From Melastoma dodecandrum (Eukaryota > Streptophyta > Magnoliopsida > Myrtales > Melastomataceae): a stretch of 64,000 bases of DNA. The notes below the pieces were generated by a model. The model was not told the origin of the DNA. It worked only from the letters and a program-made list of their open reading frames with translations, and ran no database searches. The translations under genes and the position numbers were made by a program. Within the stretch, counting starts at the first letter, position 1. Each line of letters opens with the position of its first letter. This document shows positions 21,148 to 34,086 of this stretch, in pieces. The stretch spans positions 1,674,001-1,738,000 of the forward strand of contig JARUPY010000190.1 in NCBI GenBank assembly GCA_029817715.1, in the 5' to 3' direction.

Positions 21148-21357
21148 AATCCTTTTTGATCTTTAACTTCTATTGAGATTAAAAATAAATTAAATAAATC
21201 TCTAGATGTTATTACTATTAAACTTAAGCATGATTATTCTGAAATAGTAAAAATGATTTCCACAAAAAATTAGAAATTATTTTTACTATTTAGTTTTTGG
21301 TAAGAAAACAAAAGCTGAACTGAACTTCGTATCATGTAACCAAACACGCCCTTAAAA
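21148..21357 (+). repeat. 210-bp direct repeat, right copy
   Basis: Near-identical partner of 18807-19016. It runs into the 3' flank of the XTH gene, so before the insertion a single copy probably separated the CSLD and XTH genes. Confidence 0.85.
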
Positions 21358-21398
21358 TCTTTTACGAAATTAACTTCCTAACTTTTTATTACGAAATA

Positions 21399-23236
21399 TT
21401 ACAACCCCTCGTACGGCTGCTGCGGCTCGTCGGACCGGCCCATCTCGACCCTGATCGGGGCCCTCCCCCTCCGCCGGGACCTCCTCCTGTGGCTCCCCCC
21501 GAACTTGAGCCTCCCCGTGTCCTTGAACCTCTCCTTCTCCGACTGTACCATGACACATTCCGGCAACGAGAACGGGTACCTAACCGTGTCGTAACAATAC
21601 GAGTAGTACATGTGCCTCTGCCTGAACTGCCTCATCGCGACACGGCTCACGTAAGTTATCGTCGAGAAATCCCTCGACTCGAGCTCAAGGCCATTCTCGT
21701 AACAGCTGCTGGCGATCGACCCCAGGGGAGAGGCTGGGTCGATGGGGCACCCTTCAAGGACGAGGTCCTTGAACTCCGCAACAAAGGGGGCGTACAGGTA
21801 GTTGACCTTGTACTTGCCTCCGGCCGTCGCCCAGCTGGATGCGTCCCATATAGTCGCGTACAGGGCCATTGGCTTGGCCGGATAGTCGCCGCCCATCTCC
21901 TCATTCCGGATGATCTCCCTTATCGGCACGTCGTCTACGTAAAATCTGTGCATCACCCATCATCAACAACAAGGCCAGCCTATCATCAATAGCAAATCTT
22001 CCACTAGATAAAGACATAAATCAAAGTCATGGTGCTATATTTAATTAATTAGTTAAACGGTGGATTATTCTATGATGAATGAAAGTAGACTTTAGCAGCA
22101 AAGTGATAAAACTTGTACTTATGCTATCCTAAAATATTAATTAATTAAACAAATAATTTCCTAATGTTAGGTAAAACGTCCTTAATTATTAAGGTTAGGA
22201 ATTTCAGAAAGAAAAAAAAAAGATGGGCCATATATGACAGCCTGTGTTTTCCCCCATCTAAAAATATCAACAATTATTTTCATAATCTCAACCTCAAATT
22301 TGAAATACTAAAATGTAATATAAATTTTTTAATTTTATTATCTCTTCCTATCATCCTTGTATTTCATACCTCACGCGTTTCGGACACAACTTGTAGCGGA
22401 CAGGGAACATGAAGCAAAGAGTATTTGAGAAACAAACCAGGGACTCACATGATGTTGGTCGCTGTCCATAGGATGCTGTAACGGTGGAATTCCCGGGTGG
22501 GATCGAACCACAGGGTGTACCTCTCCTCACGGCCGCGGCTTGTGCTCCCGTTGCCGTACACATTCGTCTGGAACCTCCACTTCTTCCCCTGTACGTTCCC
22601 CAGGAACTCTATGTCCAGCTCGTCGTGGTTCTTCTCGAACACGTCCCCGTTCGACGTCTGAAGGCCACACGGCGTCAAATAAGGAATATAAGTAAATTAT
22701 GACGCCACGGAAGTCACGTGTGGGGAGGGGGTTGATACTCACGTAGAACGCGACGACGATGCCGGCAGTGTAATTCCCGGGCAGCTTGATCTTCGCGCTG
22801 AAGAATCCATGCTGGTACATACTGGACGAAATGAAACCGGCACCTGGAAATTCGTCGATGAACCGCCCCCCACCCCAACCCAAGAAAACCCCGAATCATT
22901 TTCATGAATCTCTGCGAAACGAGAAAGATCCATACCGGGAAAGAAATAAGACATACCGGTGAAGCGGTCAAGGAGGAGCTTGACGCTATAATCGTCATCA
23001 GAGCGGACAAGGTTGCCTTCACCGAAGAGGTGGCTGTAACCTTCCTCGAAGGGGATGGAGGAAACGTCAAAGGAGGCCGATATCACGTGACGTGAGAACA
23101 AGGAAAGGACGAGAACGCCGTAAACCAGGAACCGGAAGAGAATTGACGACGACAAAGGGGACGGGGAGACAGGCAGAAAGGTTGTCGACGGAGAGAACTT
23201 ACTACTACGTAAAGAAGATAAAACATCATGATCCAT
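21399..23236 (-). CDS. XTH30: Xyloglucan endotransglucosylase/hydrolase, XTH30 type
   Basis: Exons (minus strand) 23236-22957, 22843-22743, 22657-22449, 21945-21399 total 1137 nt, 378 codons. It is a GH16 enzyme of the apoplast that cuts and re-joins xyloglucan during wall loosening and assembly. The active-site motif HDELDIEFLGN sits at residues 138-148, with Glu140 as nucleophile and Glu144 as acid/base; NGST, a few residues later, is the usual N-glycosylation site. A hydrophobic stretch at about 31-51 (FLVYGVLVLSLFS) is the signal peptide, preceded by an unusually long Ser-rich N-terminus; a later start cannot be excluded. YSYCYD and the Cys pairs of the C-terminal XET domain are present. 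The tail after YPFSLPEC is long and Arg-rich, as in the XTH27-30 group. Gene order agrees with Arabidopsis XTH30 (At1g32170, from memory). Confidence 0.94.
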
Positions 23237-23324
23237 GCCCCTTTTGTTCTATACTTTTTTCTTTTTCTCTGTGGAGGATCCGAATATTGTGGGTGATTGA
23301 TTATAAGGACGATCAAAACGAAGC

Positions 23325-23332
23325 CTTTTATA
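23325..23332 (-). promoter_or_regulatory. TATA box of the XTH gene
   Basis: On the minus strand the sequence reads TATAAAAG, 89 bases before the predicted start codon at 23236. This leaves room for a leader of about 60 bases and supports the chosen start. Confidence 0.6.
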
Positions 23333-24245
23333 AATGGGGATTTTTTTTCTTTTTTCCCTAAAGGAGAAGAGAACAACTACTGCAAATAATATAATAAATC
23401 ACTGGAAAAACAACAACAGATTAATAATTAAAATGAAGGGAACAGAGAAGAAAAATGCAAACATTAGAGAACACCAAATACGATGCCGCAAGGAGGCCGC
23501 AATACTTGTCCTAACGCCCTCCCTCCTCCAATGTACAAAAGCAAGACACAACCACCAAACAACAATTTTAGTTAGGGAGGGGGGAGTTGGTTCGCGTCCT
23601 TGTCCTAATTCCCACAATCATTATGCAAAATACATAACTTATGAAGTAATTAAAGTTAAAAGCTGACCAAATCAACCTGCCTCCATTGCAATGCAACTAA
23701 ACATTTAGACAGCTTAAGACGGCCACTTCTAGTCTCACCCAGAACAAAGATAATCAATCCCATTCATTAAACTAAAGAGCAGTATCAACCAACCAGGTGA
23801 AGAAAAATGCATCGAAGCCTCAATGCCCACTGAGGGCGATGGCAATATCCCCACCTGAGCACGAGTTGACCGAATCGAATCACAAACGCTTTAACCCTAC
23901 AAGGAGACAAGAGAATAAAAAACTGGGGGTCCAGCAAATAATCAAGAGGATTAGGTTGAACCCGTGGCAGGAGAGGTCACGAGACGCGATGTATCGCGTA
24001 AGCCAATCTTGAGGGTTACCTAAACCAAGGAAATCATCCATTGGACAAAACAGTTTAAGGTCAAGCTTTTTCTTTCTTTTCTAGATTATGGGCAGGCAGT
24101 TTAATCACCGGATCACCATCACCTTCGGAGAAAAGACAAAGTAGAACCTAATCATTGCAGGATTGTAATTGCCGTGAGGCAAAGATTAAACCTGTGCATA
24201 AGAAGATGTGATGCTGATCTCTATACAGATGTATCAAGATGCCCC
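23333..24245. other. XTH upstream region and 3' flank of the DUF760 gene
   Basis: No gene recognised. Contains A-rich and C-rich stretches; part near 24000-24245 is probably the 3' UTR of the minus-strand DUF760 gene. Confidence 0.4.
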
Positions 24246-26902
24246 CTAACTCTTGACGAAGTGGTATTTAGACTCGACATAGCTCTCGGCATCCCACAAG
24301 AACGACCCAAATGCAACCGCCTCCAAAACCAACATGGTTAAGCCGGAGAAAGTGACGGTGATAACCTCGTCGCTCGACGAGTCTATGGTGCCATCCTCGG
24401 TGACTTTTATGTCCGGCCTGCCGAACAGCGCCTGTGTTTGCTTCTCGATCAGAGAAGTGGCTTCGTTGGATCTTATCGTTGCGTATCTCTGCAGTGTCTC
24501 CGCATCCAAGTACATCACGTAAGAACGAAGCCTGTAAGACTGGCCATCCCCGTCGGGCCCACCAATTGTGCCATCCGGGGATATGCTTATCAAAGAAGTC
24601 GGATCCCAGAGCTGGCTGTAAGGCTCGGCATCTTCCTCCGCACTTACCTGCTCTCTAGGAAAACTCTTGGGAAGTGTCTTCATGGTCCTCTCGAGTTGAT
24701 ACCTCTCATCAACTCTTCTCAGGAAATATCCGTACATAATGGAGGCCGCATATAGTTTCCCCAGCTTGATCTTGCTGCTCTTGACAATACTATTGAGAGG
24801 ACCCACCATTCGATCTCCGAGCACGACAGATAAGTGTCCTTGTATCATCTCGAAGGCCTCTGGAGAGTGTACAGATTCGAGCTTTATTTCTTGATTAGGC
24901 CAAAAATCCACGCGACCAGTAGGATCAGAGGTTTCCGATATCTTTGGAATCATCGAGATGTTATTGTCGACGAATTTCTGAACGATCAAGCAGTATATTA
25001 TTTCTTCTAATGTCTTGCGCCTCTCTTTCTCTTTGACCTCTGCAATTCTCCTGAAGATGCAGAACAGAGTTATATTCTAGCTAAAAGTAACTGAAAGCCA
25101 ATTTATCACATCCAAAGTCAAATATATTTCCAATATATATTCACATCAAGCACCGCGAAGAAAGTATTGCCATTTCTACTTTCAACGTCGATTGGCAAAT
25201 GAAGAAAAGACGGAACGAAATAGATAAACAGCGAAAGCCAACCACAGTGAGCATACTCTTTATAACTACAGCAAGGCGGTATTTTCTTTCATGAAATTCT
25301 ATGCAGCCAACCCACCCCAAATGCAGGGCAAGCAAATTCCACCAAATAATGAAGAAAGTTTCATCAATAAAAGGACATACTTGTAGAGCAAATCATTAGC
25401 CACATTTTCCTCTCTTGCTGTATCTCTTTCAGTCTGAAGATTTTCAAGTTGTTGATCGGCTGCTGGCACAAGTAGATGTGGATGTGTTTGCAAAATTTCT
25501 GCCAGAAACTGTCCTATCGCAGATTCAAAAGCGAGGGGAGCTAGAGGCACCAGATCACCGTTATAGCCTCCAGACACCCTGACACTGAAGCCTCTTGCTC
25601 TATACTTAAAAAAACCAGTCGCTACCTTCTGGATAGAAAAAGAACAGCATCCCTGTATGTAAGCAGCCTTTGTCACAAACATTATGACATCTCAAATTTT
25701 AGAAGGATTTCAGCCCAAACAGGGTTATCCAAATTGAAGAATTCACATTTTAAGCAGCAAACTGCAAAGTCATCCCAAAAAGATACTAAGCAGTTAATAA
25801 TTCCAGCAGCGAATCCATAAAAACTCATGAATAAGGTAGTCTTGCTTGACATCTTTTCAGCATGTTGAGAAATTTCATTCCAACATAATGTCTCATAATT
25901 CGGCAACTGTACATATAAAATTGATAAAATAAGGAGCAACAATCCGTCCGCTCCATTCCAAGACAAAAACATCAACCTCATCTAGCATAATTTAAAAATG
26001 GAAAGTAAATGGGTAAGATGGTGAGAGGAAGGTATGAAATTTACTCTATTCCAAAAATAGAAAGGAAAGAGATTTTTACAGCAAACATGAATGTAAGGTT
26101 CAAAGCCGAAGCCCAACATGTATACTGATGACAAGGGACTGCATCTTCCATTCAAATGGGGCTTATATAAGCACGAGACGTGTACCAACCACCGATGCGA
26201 GTAGCTCAACAGAACACTCTCAATCGACTCATAATCTTATAAACCAAACCTTCAAGTGCACAAACAAGTTTAACTGGATATATGAATAATCCACTTCAAG
26301 CATCAAACTAACAAAAAACGCAAAGTTTGATTCCCCTACCTAGAGTTGCAAGAAGCCATTTTGGATTTTGACAGCATTTTTACACACAAAAAAACATATT
26401 TGCGTCATGCATTGATCTCAGCAAAGTCACTACAATTATACATCTTCGTATTCAAGCAAGCAGTGAATATCGCTGATCTACAAAATCTCCCGATGACTCC
26501 AACAAATGAACAAATCAAAAGATACGACAAACAGATTTCGACAATACATATAAGCGGAACAAAAAAACACCATCAATCAACGCCACAGACAACTCTCCGG
26601 ATATTGCAAAACTTAAGTCGGTCGCTCCTCTTCGTCCAGAAATTCCTTCAAACCAAACACTAACTGCTACCAATCCACGAATCGTCCCATTCCCGCAGGT
26701 TACACTCCGCCTTCGCCATACACCTCAGAAGAAATGGAACAGAACTCGCCTTGAAAGGTCCCGGAGAAGAGAACTGCTGATGACGCCGACGGAAATGGCG
26801 GCGGTCTGCAGATTCAACGTCCCTGTTGTAGCTGTGGCGGCATCCGGCAGCTGGAGTACCGGCCAAAAACTCACTCGCGAGGCCCACCGCCTGCATCACC
26901 AC
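24246..26902 (-). CDS. DUF760 protein, UV-B-induced At3g17800-like, plastid
   Basis: Certain exons are 25050-24246 (268 codons plus stop, from RIAEVKEKERR to SKYHFVKS) and about 25652-25381 (containing PLAFESAIGQFLAEILQTHP and NDLLYK). The junction AA|G AGA is in frame. The product matches plant DUF760 proteins (UV-B-induced At3g17800, At1g32160 from memory), chloroplast proteins of unknown biochemical role. Conserved blocks visible are GRVDFWPNQEIKLESVHSPE, YAASIMYGYFLRRVDERYQL, LQRYATIRSNEA and FGSFLWDAESYVESKYHFV. A first exon is proposed at 26902 to about 26665 (MVMQAVGLASEF..., Arg/Ser-rich like a transit peptide). Its donor phase does not fit the 25652 acceptor, so a small exon is probably missed or the first exon is wrong. 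Confidence 0.82.
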
Positions 26903-27065
26903 CCACGCCGTCCGGTCTTCCGCTAGCGTAGAAACCCCGACGAGGCGGCAGGAAGGAGAGGGGAGTCGTTTCGTTTCCTCTTCCCACCGAAGATATTTGG
27001 TGTTCGGTGAGAGTTGACTGATACGTTGCGTGCATCCCTACCGTAACTTCGTGGATCACCCCTCT

Positions 27066-27126
27066 TAATGGGCCCATCCTTCGGCCCAGATTATTCCTCG
27101 TTTTGGAAATCGAGCCCAGCCCAAGA
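27066..27126 (-). promoter_or_regulatory. Site II (GGCCCA) cluster upstream of the DUF760 gene
   Basis: AATGGGCCCATC, CGGCCCAG and GAGCCCAGCCCAAG lie 160-230 bases upstream of the proposed DUF760 start. Repeated GGCCCA/TGGGCC is the site II type bound by TCP factors in plant housekeeping and plastid-protein genes. Use is inferred. Confidence 0.35.
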
Positions 27127-27702
27127 GAGCGTTCCCTCTTTGCATCGTATTGAGGTCTCGAGTTCGAATCTCCCCGCGACGAGCGATATGGTAATTTAAG
27201 TAAAAAATGACACACATAAAGGGATACTGCCAAAAGATTACAAGGGTAAAACTCAGATAACATTACAAAAGACTCGCCCCCCTAAAGAATTACAACTAAA
27301 ACAACCACAACAGTACTTGTTACATTTATAAATCGTTTCAAGGACTACTACCCCCTCGGAGACGAAGGACTGGGTTGGGGAGGGGAGATTACAGTAGTAG
27401 TATTCAGACCATCCTCTCTCTCACAATCTCTTCTATCTGGCCTTACTTAACAGTTATACTAATCTGATGGATGCAACAAACCAAGACAGGAACTGGGTGG
27501 GGGGGGGGGGGGAACATCTCATATCATCCTAGAGCTATTCTTAAGGGGAGAGAAAAGAGGGGTGAGTCAGCTTTTTCAGTAAGTTAAAAAGCTACATGCT
27601 GACTTTTTTCAAGATTTAGCACCTTTCCTTCCTGTTCATCGGCGTCTGTCTGTTCCTGGTTCTGTTAGGTTACACAGGAACGAGAGTACTTTACCCGCAA
27701 TC
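27127..27702. other. Intergenic and 3' UTR of the bZIP gene
   Basis: Contains GAGGTCTCGAGTTCGAATCTC near 27150-27170, which resembles a tRNA B box or T loop and may come from a tRNA-derived SINE. Also a run of 14 or more G near 27498-27512. Otherwise nothing recognised. Confidence 0.35.
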
Positions 27703-30700
27703 TTAGGGTGAGCTCTGGCCATTTTCGTTCTGCTTCTTTGCAGCATGGAGATCCGTTGGCTGCTCCTCCGAATTCCCATTGTCCTGTCCAGAGATCCCTA
27801 GTTTCTCCTGTGATTGGAAAGAGAGATAAAATGTGGTTGAGCATCAGTGAACTCATCTACATCTCTAAATACTACCCGGCCATTTGATTTGTTTGAGTCA
27901 GACGGTCGCAGAATCTACAACCATGCATGCCTACCTTCAAGGAAGCATGCTCGCCAAGAAGCCGCTCGTACTCTCCCCTAATGCGAGCCACTTCAGCTCT
28001 AAGAGATGCATTCTCTTCTTTCAATGCTTCGGCACGGTGTGCAAGCTCATCGCATTCCGCCTGGCTCAAATAACAGACACTATTATTACAGAGGAAACTG
28101 ACAAAAAAGATTCTCTTCTCCCAGGCGAACATGCACAAGTCATCTGACAAAGAATTTAAGAAAGCACGTATAACAAGCTCACACAGTCAGAGAGTACCGA
28201 TACAATACCTGTTTGCGTAGCCTAGATCGTCGTGCAGATTCTCGATTAGACTGCTTTCTCCTTTGTCTTTTGAGCTCCCTCTCATCCTGAGTCCAAATAG
28301 AAAATTTATTTATTGACACCATAAAAATGTCAGCCAATTCATAAATCCAATGAATTCACACCAATAAAAACTTGCACGGGGAGTTTAAAGAGCTAACAGC
28401 ATCAGAATAATGTGCCTAAAGACAATATACCAAACATTTTTAATTCAATAACTCGTTTTATGGCCGATTCGATATCAATCCAAGCTGAAACAGTTTCCAT
28501 GACTAACCCCTGCTTAGCTGAAGAGAGGGAATAAATGAGCTAATATAACTTGTCTATACAAAAGCTATATAACCTGGAGCCACATTTGAGATTGCATATT
28601 ATCTCTTGAGGCAGCAGAAACCATTCCGGGTGTGACTGGAGCCACAGGCACTTTCCCACGCATTGCTGGAATGACAGGTGCTGCAGGTGAACCCCAATAA
28701 TCCATCCCAATATTCAAGTTCGTTGCAGGAACAGTAACCCCTCCTGTAGCAGGAAATGGAACGACAGCCATTGATTGATTTGTCATCCCTTGAGGTGTGC
28801 TCGATCCCCCATTCTGGTGACCATGTTCAGCACTGCCATTCTGAGAAACTTCTGCAGCATAAAATATGTCATGCAGATAGGAACATCAGAAATTGCAGTA
28901 CAGAGAAGCATTAAACATTAAAAATTGACCTATTTGACCTAACCTTCCATTGAATCTTGTCTGCCTCCTGATTTAGGTTGAGATTCCTGTAAAGATAAGA
29001 GGCCACAAGTTAACTGATGTGACCATCAATTTCAGACTATAATACTTAGATAATTGAGCAATGACTCAAAAGAAACTATGATGTCAACTTTATCAATGGT
29101 ATGCAGTGGTCTTCACAAATTAACGCAGACTAGATATATAACAAAAGGTTGACACCCACATTTGGAGAATTCTCGTCACTTCCTTCACTACTGCCTTCAC
29201 TTCCTGTATCAGCACTGCATGAAGACTTCAAGTCAGCCTCTCTGTAGACCACAAAAATAAATGAAGAACTAGAGAGGAGACAAAGTAGTACCTTTTTGAA
29301 TGGACCCCATTGGCAGATGTTCCAGAAATTTTCCCCTGATCATTGTTCATTCCAGTAATCATACTCAAACTACCCAAACTTCCTTTTGATCTTTTGATGG
29401 GCAGTTTTTCTTTAGCCTCAGTTTGCTTGGTTTCGGCATCTGTCAACCCCGGCGTATTCTTCTACAAGAATAATGCAATTTAAATCACCTTCAACCAAAA
29501 ACAACTAATCTGCATCAGGTGATACCCAAGGACTCACTGATACCTCAACTATCCCATTTGGATAAGGCATGGCAAAAGGACTGAAAGGATAAGATCCCTG
29601 ATCATGATCAGACAGAAGGTATTATGGCATTGCAGTGTCATCATTTCCTATACATAAAGTTCAAACACTAGCATACCGGAGGAATAGATGGATGGGCATA
29701 TAATCCACCATGCGGATACATTGCAACATAGGGATGAGGTGGTGTACCATAAGGAGGCATTATATGCTGCACAACGTGCCAAAAGGTTAGAAATTCCAAT
29801 ATAACTAGAAGAGGAATAAACAAACAGTGAGCACAATCAGCAGTTTAAAAAAGGAACCTAAGACACTGCCACTGTAAAAGAAAACTGTATAGCATTTCGG
29901 TTCTGCTCCATGTAAAAATAACTCGGGTAACTAGGTCCACTCACATCCGAATTTGGTCCAGTATTGAACCTCTGATCAATAATTTCAACAAAATAACACT
30001 ATATTCACCCCGAAATAGTCTCCATAGGATTTGACCTCAGGGCATCAAATACCATGAAGCAAAAACAATTCAGAGGTCGAGAACTCCTCCTACCCTTTCC
30101 ATCCAGATATGACAATGAACAGTACTAAATTTGTGATACAAGCAAACGTAGAACTTCTACATTTAAAATAAAGTTGAAATGGAAATCAATGGTGATAGCA
30201 TACCAGCAAGCCAAATATTTCCATGGGTTCAGAAACAATTTGATGTAAAACTGGGAGGTAGCAAATCAACCTGACTACTTTATATGGCATAAGTCTAAAA
30301 GCACCAACTTAGCACTCGACTACATGGCTGCAAGTTCAAAGCGTGGGTACCTGCACTCCCCACATGTATGGTTGACCATGAGGACTCGACGTTAGAAACC
30401 CAGGCGGAGGGATAGGTGAATATGCCTACAGAAAGAAAATCATGCATTTAAAGAAAACCAGAACTCCACAACTGAAACATGTGTGTTCCAATAGGCAAAA
30501 ACTTCAAGCATCCGGTCTACAAAATAAACCTGGAATCCAGACCAGTCAGGAGTAACCGTAGGCGTTGTTGGGGTAGTGGTAGTCGCAGATGTCTCCTGAA
30601 AGCGAGATCAAAGACCAGATCGTGAAAAAAAACATTCCAACTCGACAGACAACAAAATCCTAAGCAAATACCTGTGTGGTAGAAGGAGCTGCTGACTGCG

Positions 30701-30743
30701 CTTCTTTCTCCTTTGTGGGTTTATCCGACTCACTTCCAGCCAT
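27703..30743 (-). CDS. BZIP68: G-box-binding bZIP transcription factor, bZIP68/16 type
   Basis: Twelve coding exons (minus): 30743-30672, 30595-30530, 30425-30351, 29766-29677, 29597-29544, 29461-29292, 29214-29160, 28986-28944, 28851-28574, 28286-28209, 28060-27935, 27807-27703; 1212 nt, 403 codons. It is a nuclear group-G bZIP that binds the G-box CACGTG, linked in Arabidopsis to light and redox-dependent gene control. The N-terminal Pro-rich (MFMR/GBF) region has [16 protein letters not shown] and [16 protein letters not shown]. The basic region ([20 protein letters not shown], about 307-326) has the N-x7-R signature, followed by a leucine zipper with Leu or similar every seventh residue (about 333-367). 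Exon sizes match the family pattern of many short exons. The frame is open upstream to an ATG at 30902, but the family start and a GTGTAG acceptor favour 30743. Confidence 0.95.
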
Positions 30744-32826
30744 ATCTACACAATCCCCCCCCTCCGAAACCTCCTCAAAGCATCCTCCTGGCACAAGATC
30801 CAGAAGTAATTTGAATGATCTGTTAGTAATCTCCATCCCCAAAGACATAACGGAAAGGAAAACCTCAATTAACTCAGTGGTGGCAGTTTCGCCATATTTC
30901 AATAACCATTAAAGATAGATCTTTCATCGGTCCTCCATGCAAAACACAAGGTGCAACCAGTAACACAGGCATAACAAATTTCTACGCACTTTGCATACTC
31001 TAAAGCCTGGAAAACCCAGGAACGTAGGCCAAACAACTGAATCAAGCAAAATAACTAACCAATCCCAACATGCAGCAAAGGAAAGCACGGCAGATCAAAT
31101 AAAAAACTCCACAAGCTTAAACCAGGATCAACATGAATCGTCCCGACACAAAATAACCACTCACCCGAAGAACCTCCCAATAAAACCTAAAAAAAAACGA
31201 AGGCCACGACCCTCGCGAAGAATTTGCAGCTCCCTCGAACTCGAGGACCAATCAAAAGCACCGAGCACCAAACAACCGTTCCGGAACCCGGACAATCGAT
31301 CTCGGATTAGAGGATCTGGACGAAACTACTCCCACGATCGGAGGAAGAACGACAGGGATTGTTTACAGCGGAGGAGGAAGATCGATTGGAATTAGGGTTT
31401 GAAAGTTGGGGGGCGGGGGATTTTGGGGAAGATGATGAAATGGACTAACAGATCAGCTCGTCCTCGTGATGAGGTGTTTCTCCGTGGTTCCGTTTTTTGC
31501 CCCCGTGGAAAACACTTTATCACGGTCATGCCATCACGTCGCCGTCAACTTTTACGCACTAGAGGAGAGATCAGATCGTTTCTTATGTAATTATTGCAAT
31601 AAAAATGGGAAACGTGGCGTTTGTATGTCGTCCGTTTGTTTTCTTTTTCGGGTGGGTGGCGCTGTTGCGGTGGTAGGCCAGTAGTTGTTGGCCACGTGGA
31701 GTGCTGATCTGTGGGGCATCATGGTGGGGTGACGGCACAGCTGACGCTGCTTGACGTGTCACGGATTTTGACCACATAAATCATTACCTAATTTACCATG
31801 ATGTCCGAATATAAATAACAAAATATTAAAGTATTTTACATCATTTTGTTAACTAGAACGGGTGTGATATATATGTGAGCTATGGGTAATTCAATTCAAA
31901 TGCATCAGCACACTTGGCATTGTTCATCTAATCATAATATTTACTATTTATAGCTAATTCGCAACAAAAAAAATTGTGAAAGTTTATTTCCCTGTGGGAG
32001 AATATGCGAGAGAAAGATCATCATCCAGTTAATTAAGATAACAGTTTAAATATAAAGAGCTTACTGTAATAAATGAGTCTTTTGAAATCTATTTTTTTAT
32101 TTTAAGTTGTATTATTTTAAAATAAAAAATAGTAATTTCTTATAATCTCTCTACATAGTTAGCATCATCATCGACATTTTAATTATATCAACATTCTTTC
32201 CTTCACTTTCCAAGCCGAGTCCACAATTAGTAACGTAAGTTATGTCTAGACCAATGTTACTTGAAAACTCTAAAAGCAGTTATTAGTTTTATTATACATT
32301 TATTAGTAATTATTGCTAAGTTAAGTTTTGATTTAAGTTATTTTTTAATTTTGTGAAATATAAGAATAAATATTGTAATTTTTTGTAGCTAATTGGATTA
32401 TATATTTGGTTTTTCATTTTTATATGATTTTTAAATGAATTAATTGACAAACATAGTCTGAAACTTCACATTTTAACACAATTAGATAAAAAAATTTTAA
32501 CACCATTAGAAATAAATGACATTAACTGCACAACCCTACTTTTAATCCTCTCAGTTTTAAAATAATAAAAAATCGATTTTAAAGTAAATAAAGAGTAAAA
32601 TATATTGAGTTAATAATTTCATGAACAGAAATCATTACAAAATTTATAATCGAATTATATTTTATTTTGGAAAGATTTATTTCCTTAACTAACGTGATCC
32701 CGTAATTATGGAATTTGGCCACAATCTAATGAGGTTAAAATCTCCCGGTGAGAATATTCTACGATGGGAATGTTTTCATATTATGGAAACAAATCAATCC
32801 CAATGCCAAATTCGTATAAGGAAAAG
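30744..32826. other. bZIP 5' leader and promoter, then AT-rich intergenic DNA
   Basis: About 30750-31400 is probably leader and 5' UTR intron of the bZIP gene. Further right the sequence is very AT-rich with no gene recognised. Confidence 0.4.
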
Positions 32827-33439
32827 TGTTGATTCTGCTGTCCCAGAAAACAGCTTCTGAGCAGAAGACATTATCTCTTATTGGGTGATTAATCTGGTTT
32901 ATTATTATCTGATATTACTAAGGATAATGTTGTGTGTTCTTGAAAGTTTTCCCACAGTATCGTATCATGGAGAAAATGGCAAGTGGATCAACTAGTCGTT
33001 GGCGATTGATTGGAAAACTTTATTTTGCGGACAAGCTTAAATGCAAGAGTGAAGCAACATTTAAAAATTATTGTTCTACCCAAAAAGCTTACCAGAATCC
33101 TTGTACCTTCACCGTTGCAAAAGCTGGGAGCGTCCGTCGTGCATTCACCGAGCCGATCACCTCTGAGAGAGGGCGTTTTCTGTAGCTGCAGACTGTCGGT
33201 GCTGTAGTTGCTTTGTTCTGTTTGTGCAGATTGTTAGTCACACAGGAAGTGTGCACTTATTAGTCACATTTCTGACAGAAGTGTGCATCTGTAAAGTCCC
33301 TTGTTCTAAACATAGTGAATATGCCCTAATTGGGGTGAACGCTGAGAGAGTGGACGTAGGCATTGTTTGTCAAACCACTATAAATCTTTGTGTCACACAC
33401 ACAAAATAACCAATCTCAGAACTGGGGATATATCCAACA
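32827..33439 (+). repeat. Probable relict or solo LTR of a Copia element
   Basis: The segment begins TGTTGATTCTG and ends ATATCCAACA, giving short TGTTG...CAACA terminal inverted repeats. Its last ~100 bases hold GAGAGTGGACGTAGGC and CAAACCACTATAAATC, an arrangement typical of the end of Tork/Tnt1-like Copia LTRs. No 5-bp target duplication is visible at these ends, and no internal domain flanks it. Confidence 0.45.
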
Positions 33440-34086
33440 GATCCAGTCTCTGTAATCTGACAGAACCACGCTTCTGTGATCGAAAATATGTCAAAACGCT
33501 TAAGGCACTAATTCAACCCCTTATTAGTGCAAACCTATACTAACAACAGAGTTTTAGGAGTTAGATTTTTGTGTAGATAGGCGTCTTTTCTTTCATTGTA
33601 AGGCACAAACAATTTACCCTCACAGAGGCACTTTTTTGTCCCATGTTATCTCTCCTTTCATCAATTTTCCGCATTATGTTCTTTGTTTTCGTTTTCTGGT
33701 AACAACATTGTTATTGTGACATGTCTAGTACTTCGACGAGTATCCGGCGGCCCATGTTTTCATGTGCAAACACCCCCTCCGTTATGTGTGTAATTTGTAC
33801 ACGTCCCACGGTTCTTGTACCGTTACACGTCTTGGTTATGGAATTAATAACGGAAAAGTGGGTAGATTAGGGAATGATGCCATTAATTATTCGCTGTCTA
33901 TGTCAAAGTAATTCGATTGACACACAAGTCTGTCTACCATTAGCTCAGAACAAGTAATAGAAGAGGAATCCATTAAAGCCTGCGATGCATTTAGTAGATC
34001 GCACTTCACTCAGTGAAATCATTTAATGTCCATCTAAAACACAACCACCATACACCAAATAAATCAACACTTCTCAACCAGTAAGA
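33440..34086. other. Intergenic
   Basis: No gene recognised. The right end probably includes the 3' UTR of the O-methyltransferase gene on the minus strand. Confidence 0.4.

Noticed and set aside
18807..21357. Reading the 210-bp repeats as LTRs of a 2.5-kb retrotransposon
   Set aside because: They lack TG...CA ends, the primer site is 170 bases from the nearer repeat and not directly downstream of the left one, and no polypurine tract is seen.
21489..21992. 167-codon plus-strand frame over the XTH last exon
   Set aside because: Antisense shadow of XTH exon 4, whose sense frame carries the family motifs.
27140..27185. tRNA-like motif GGTCTCGAGTTCGAATCTC
   Set aside because: Only a T-loop-like stretch is present; no acceptor stem or A box at the right spacing. 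At most a SINE relic.
32934..33207. Short open frames with a basic composition
   Set aside because: They lie within the probable relict LTR and show no domain.
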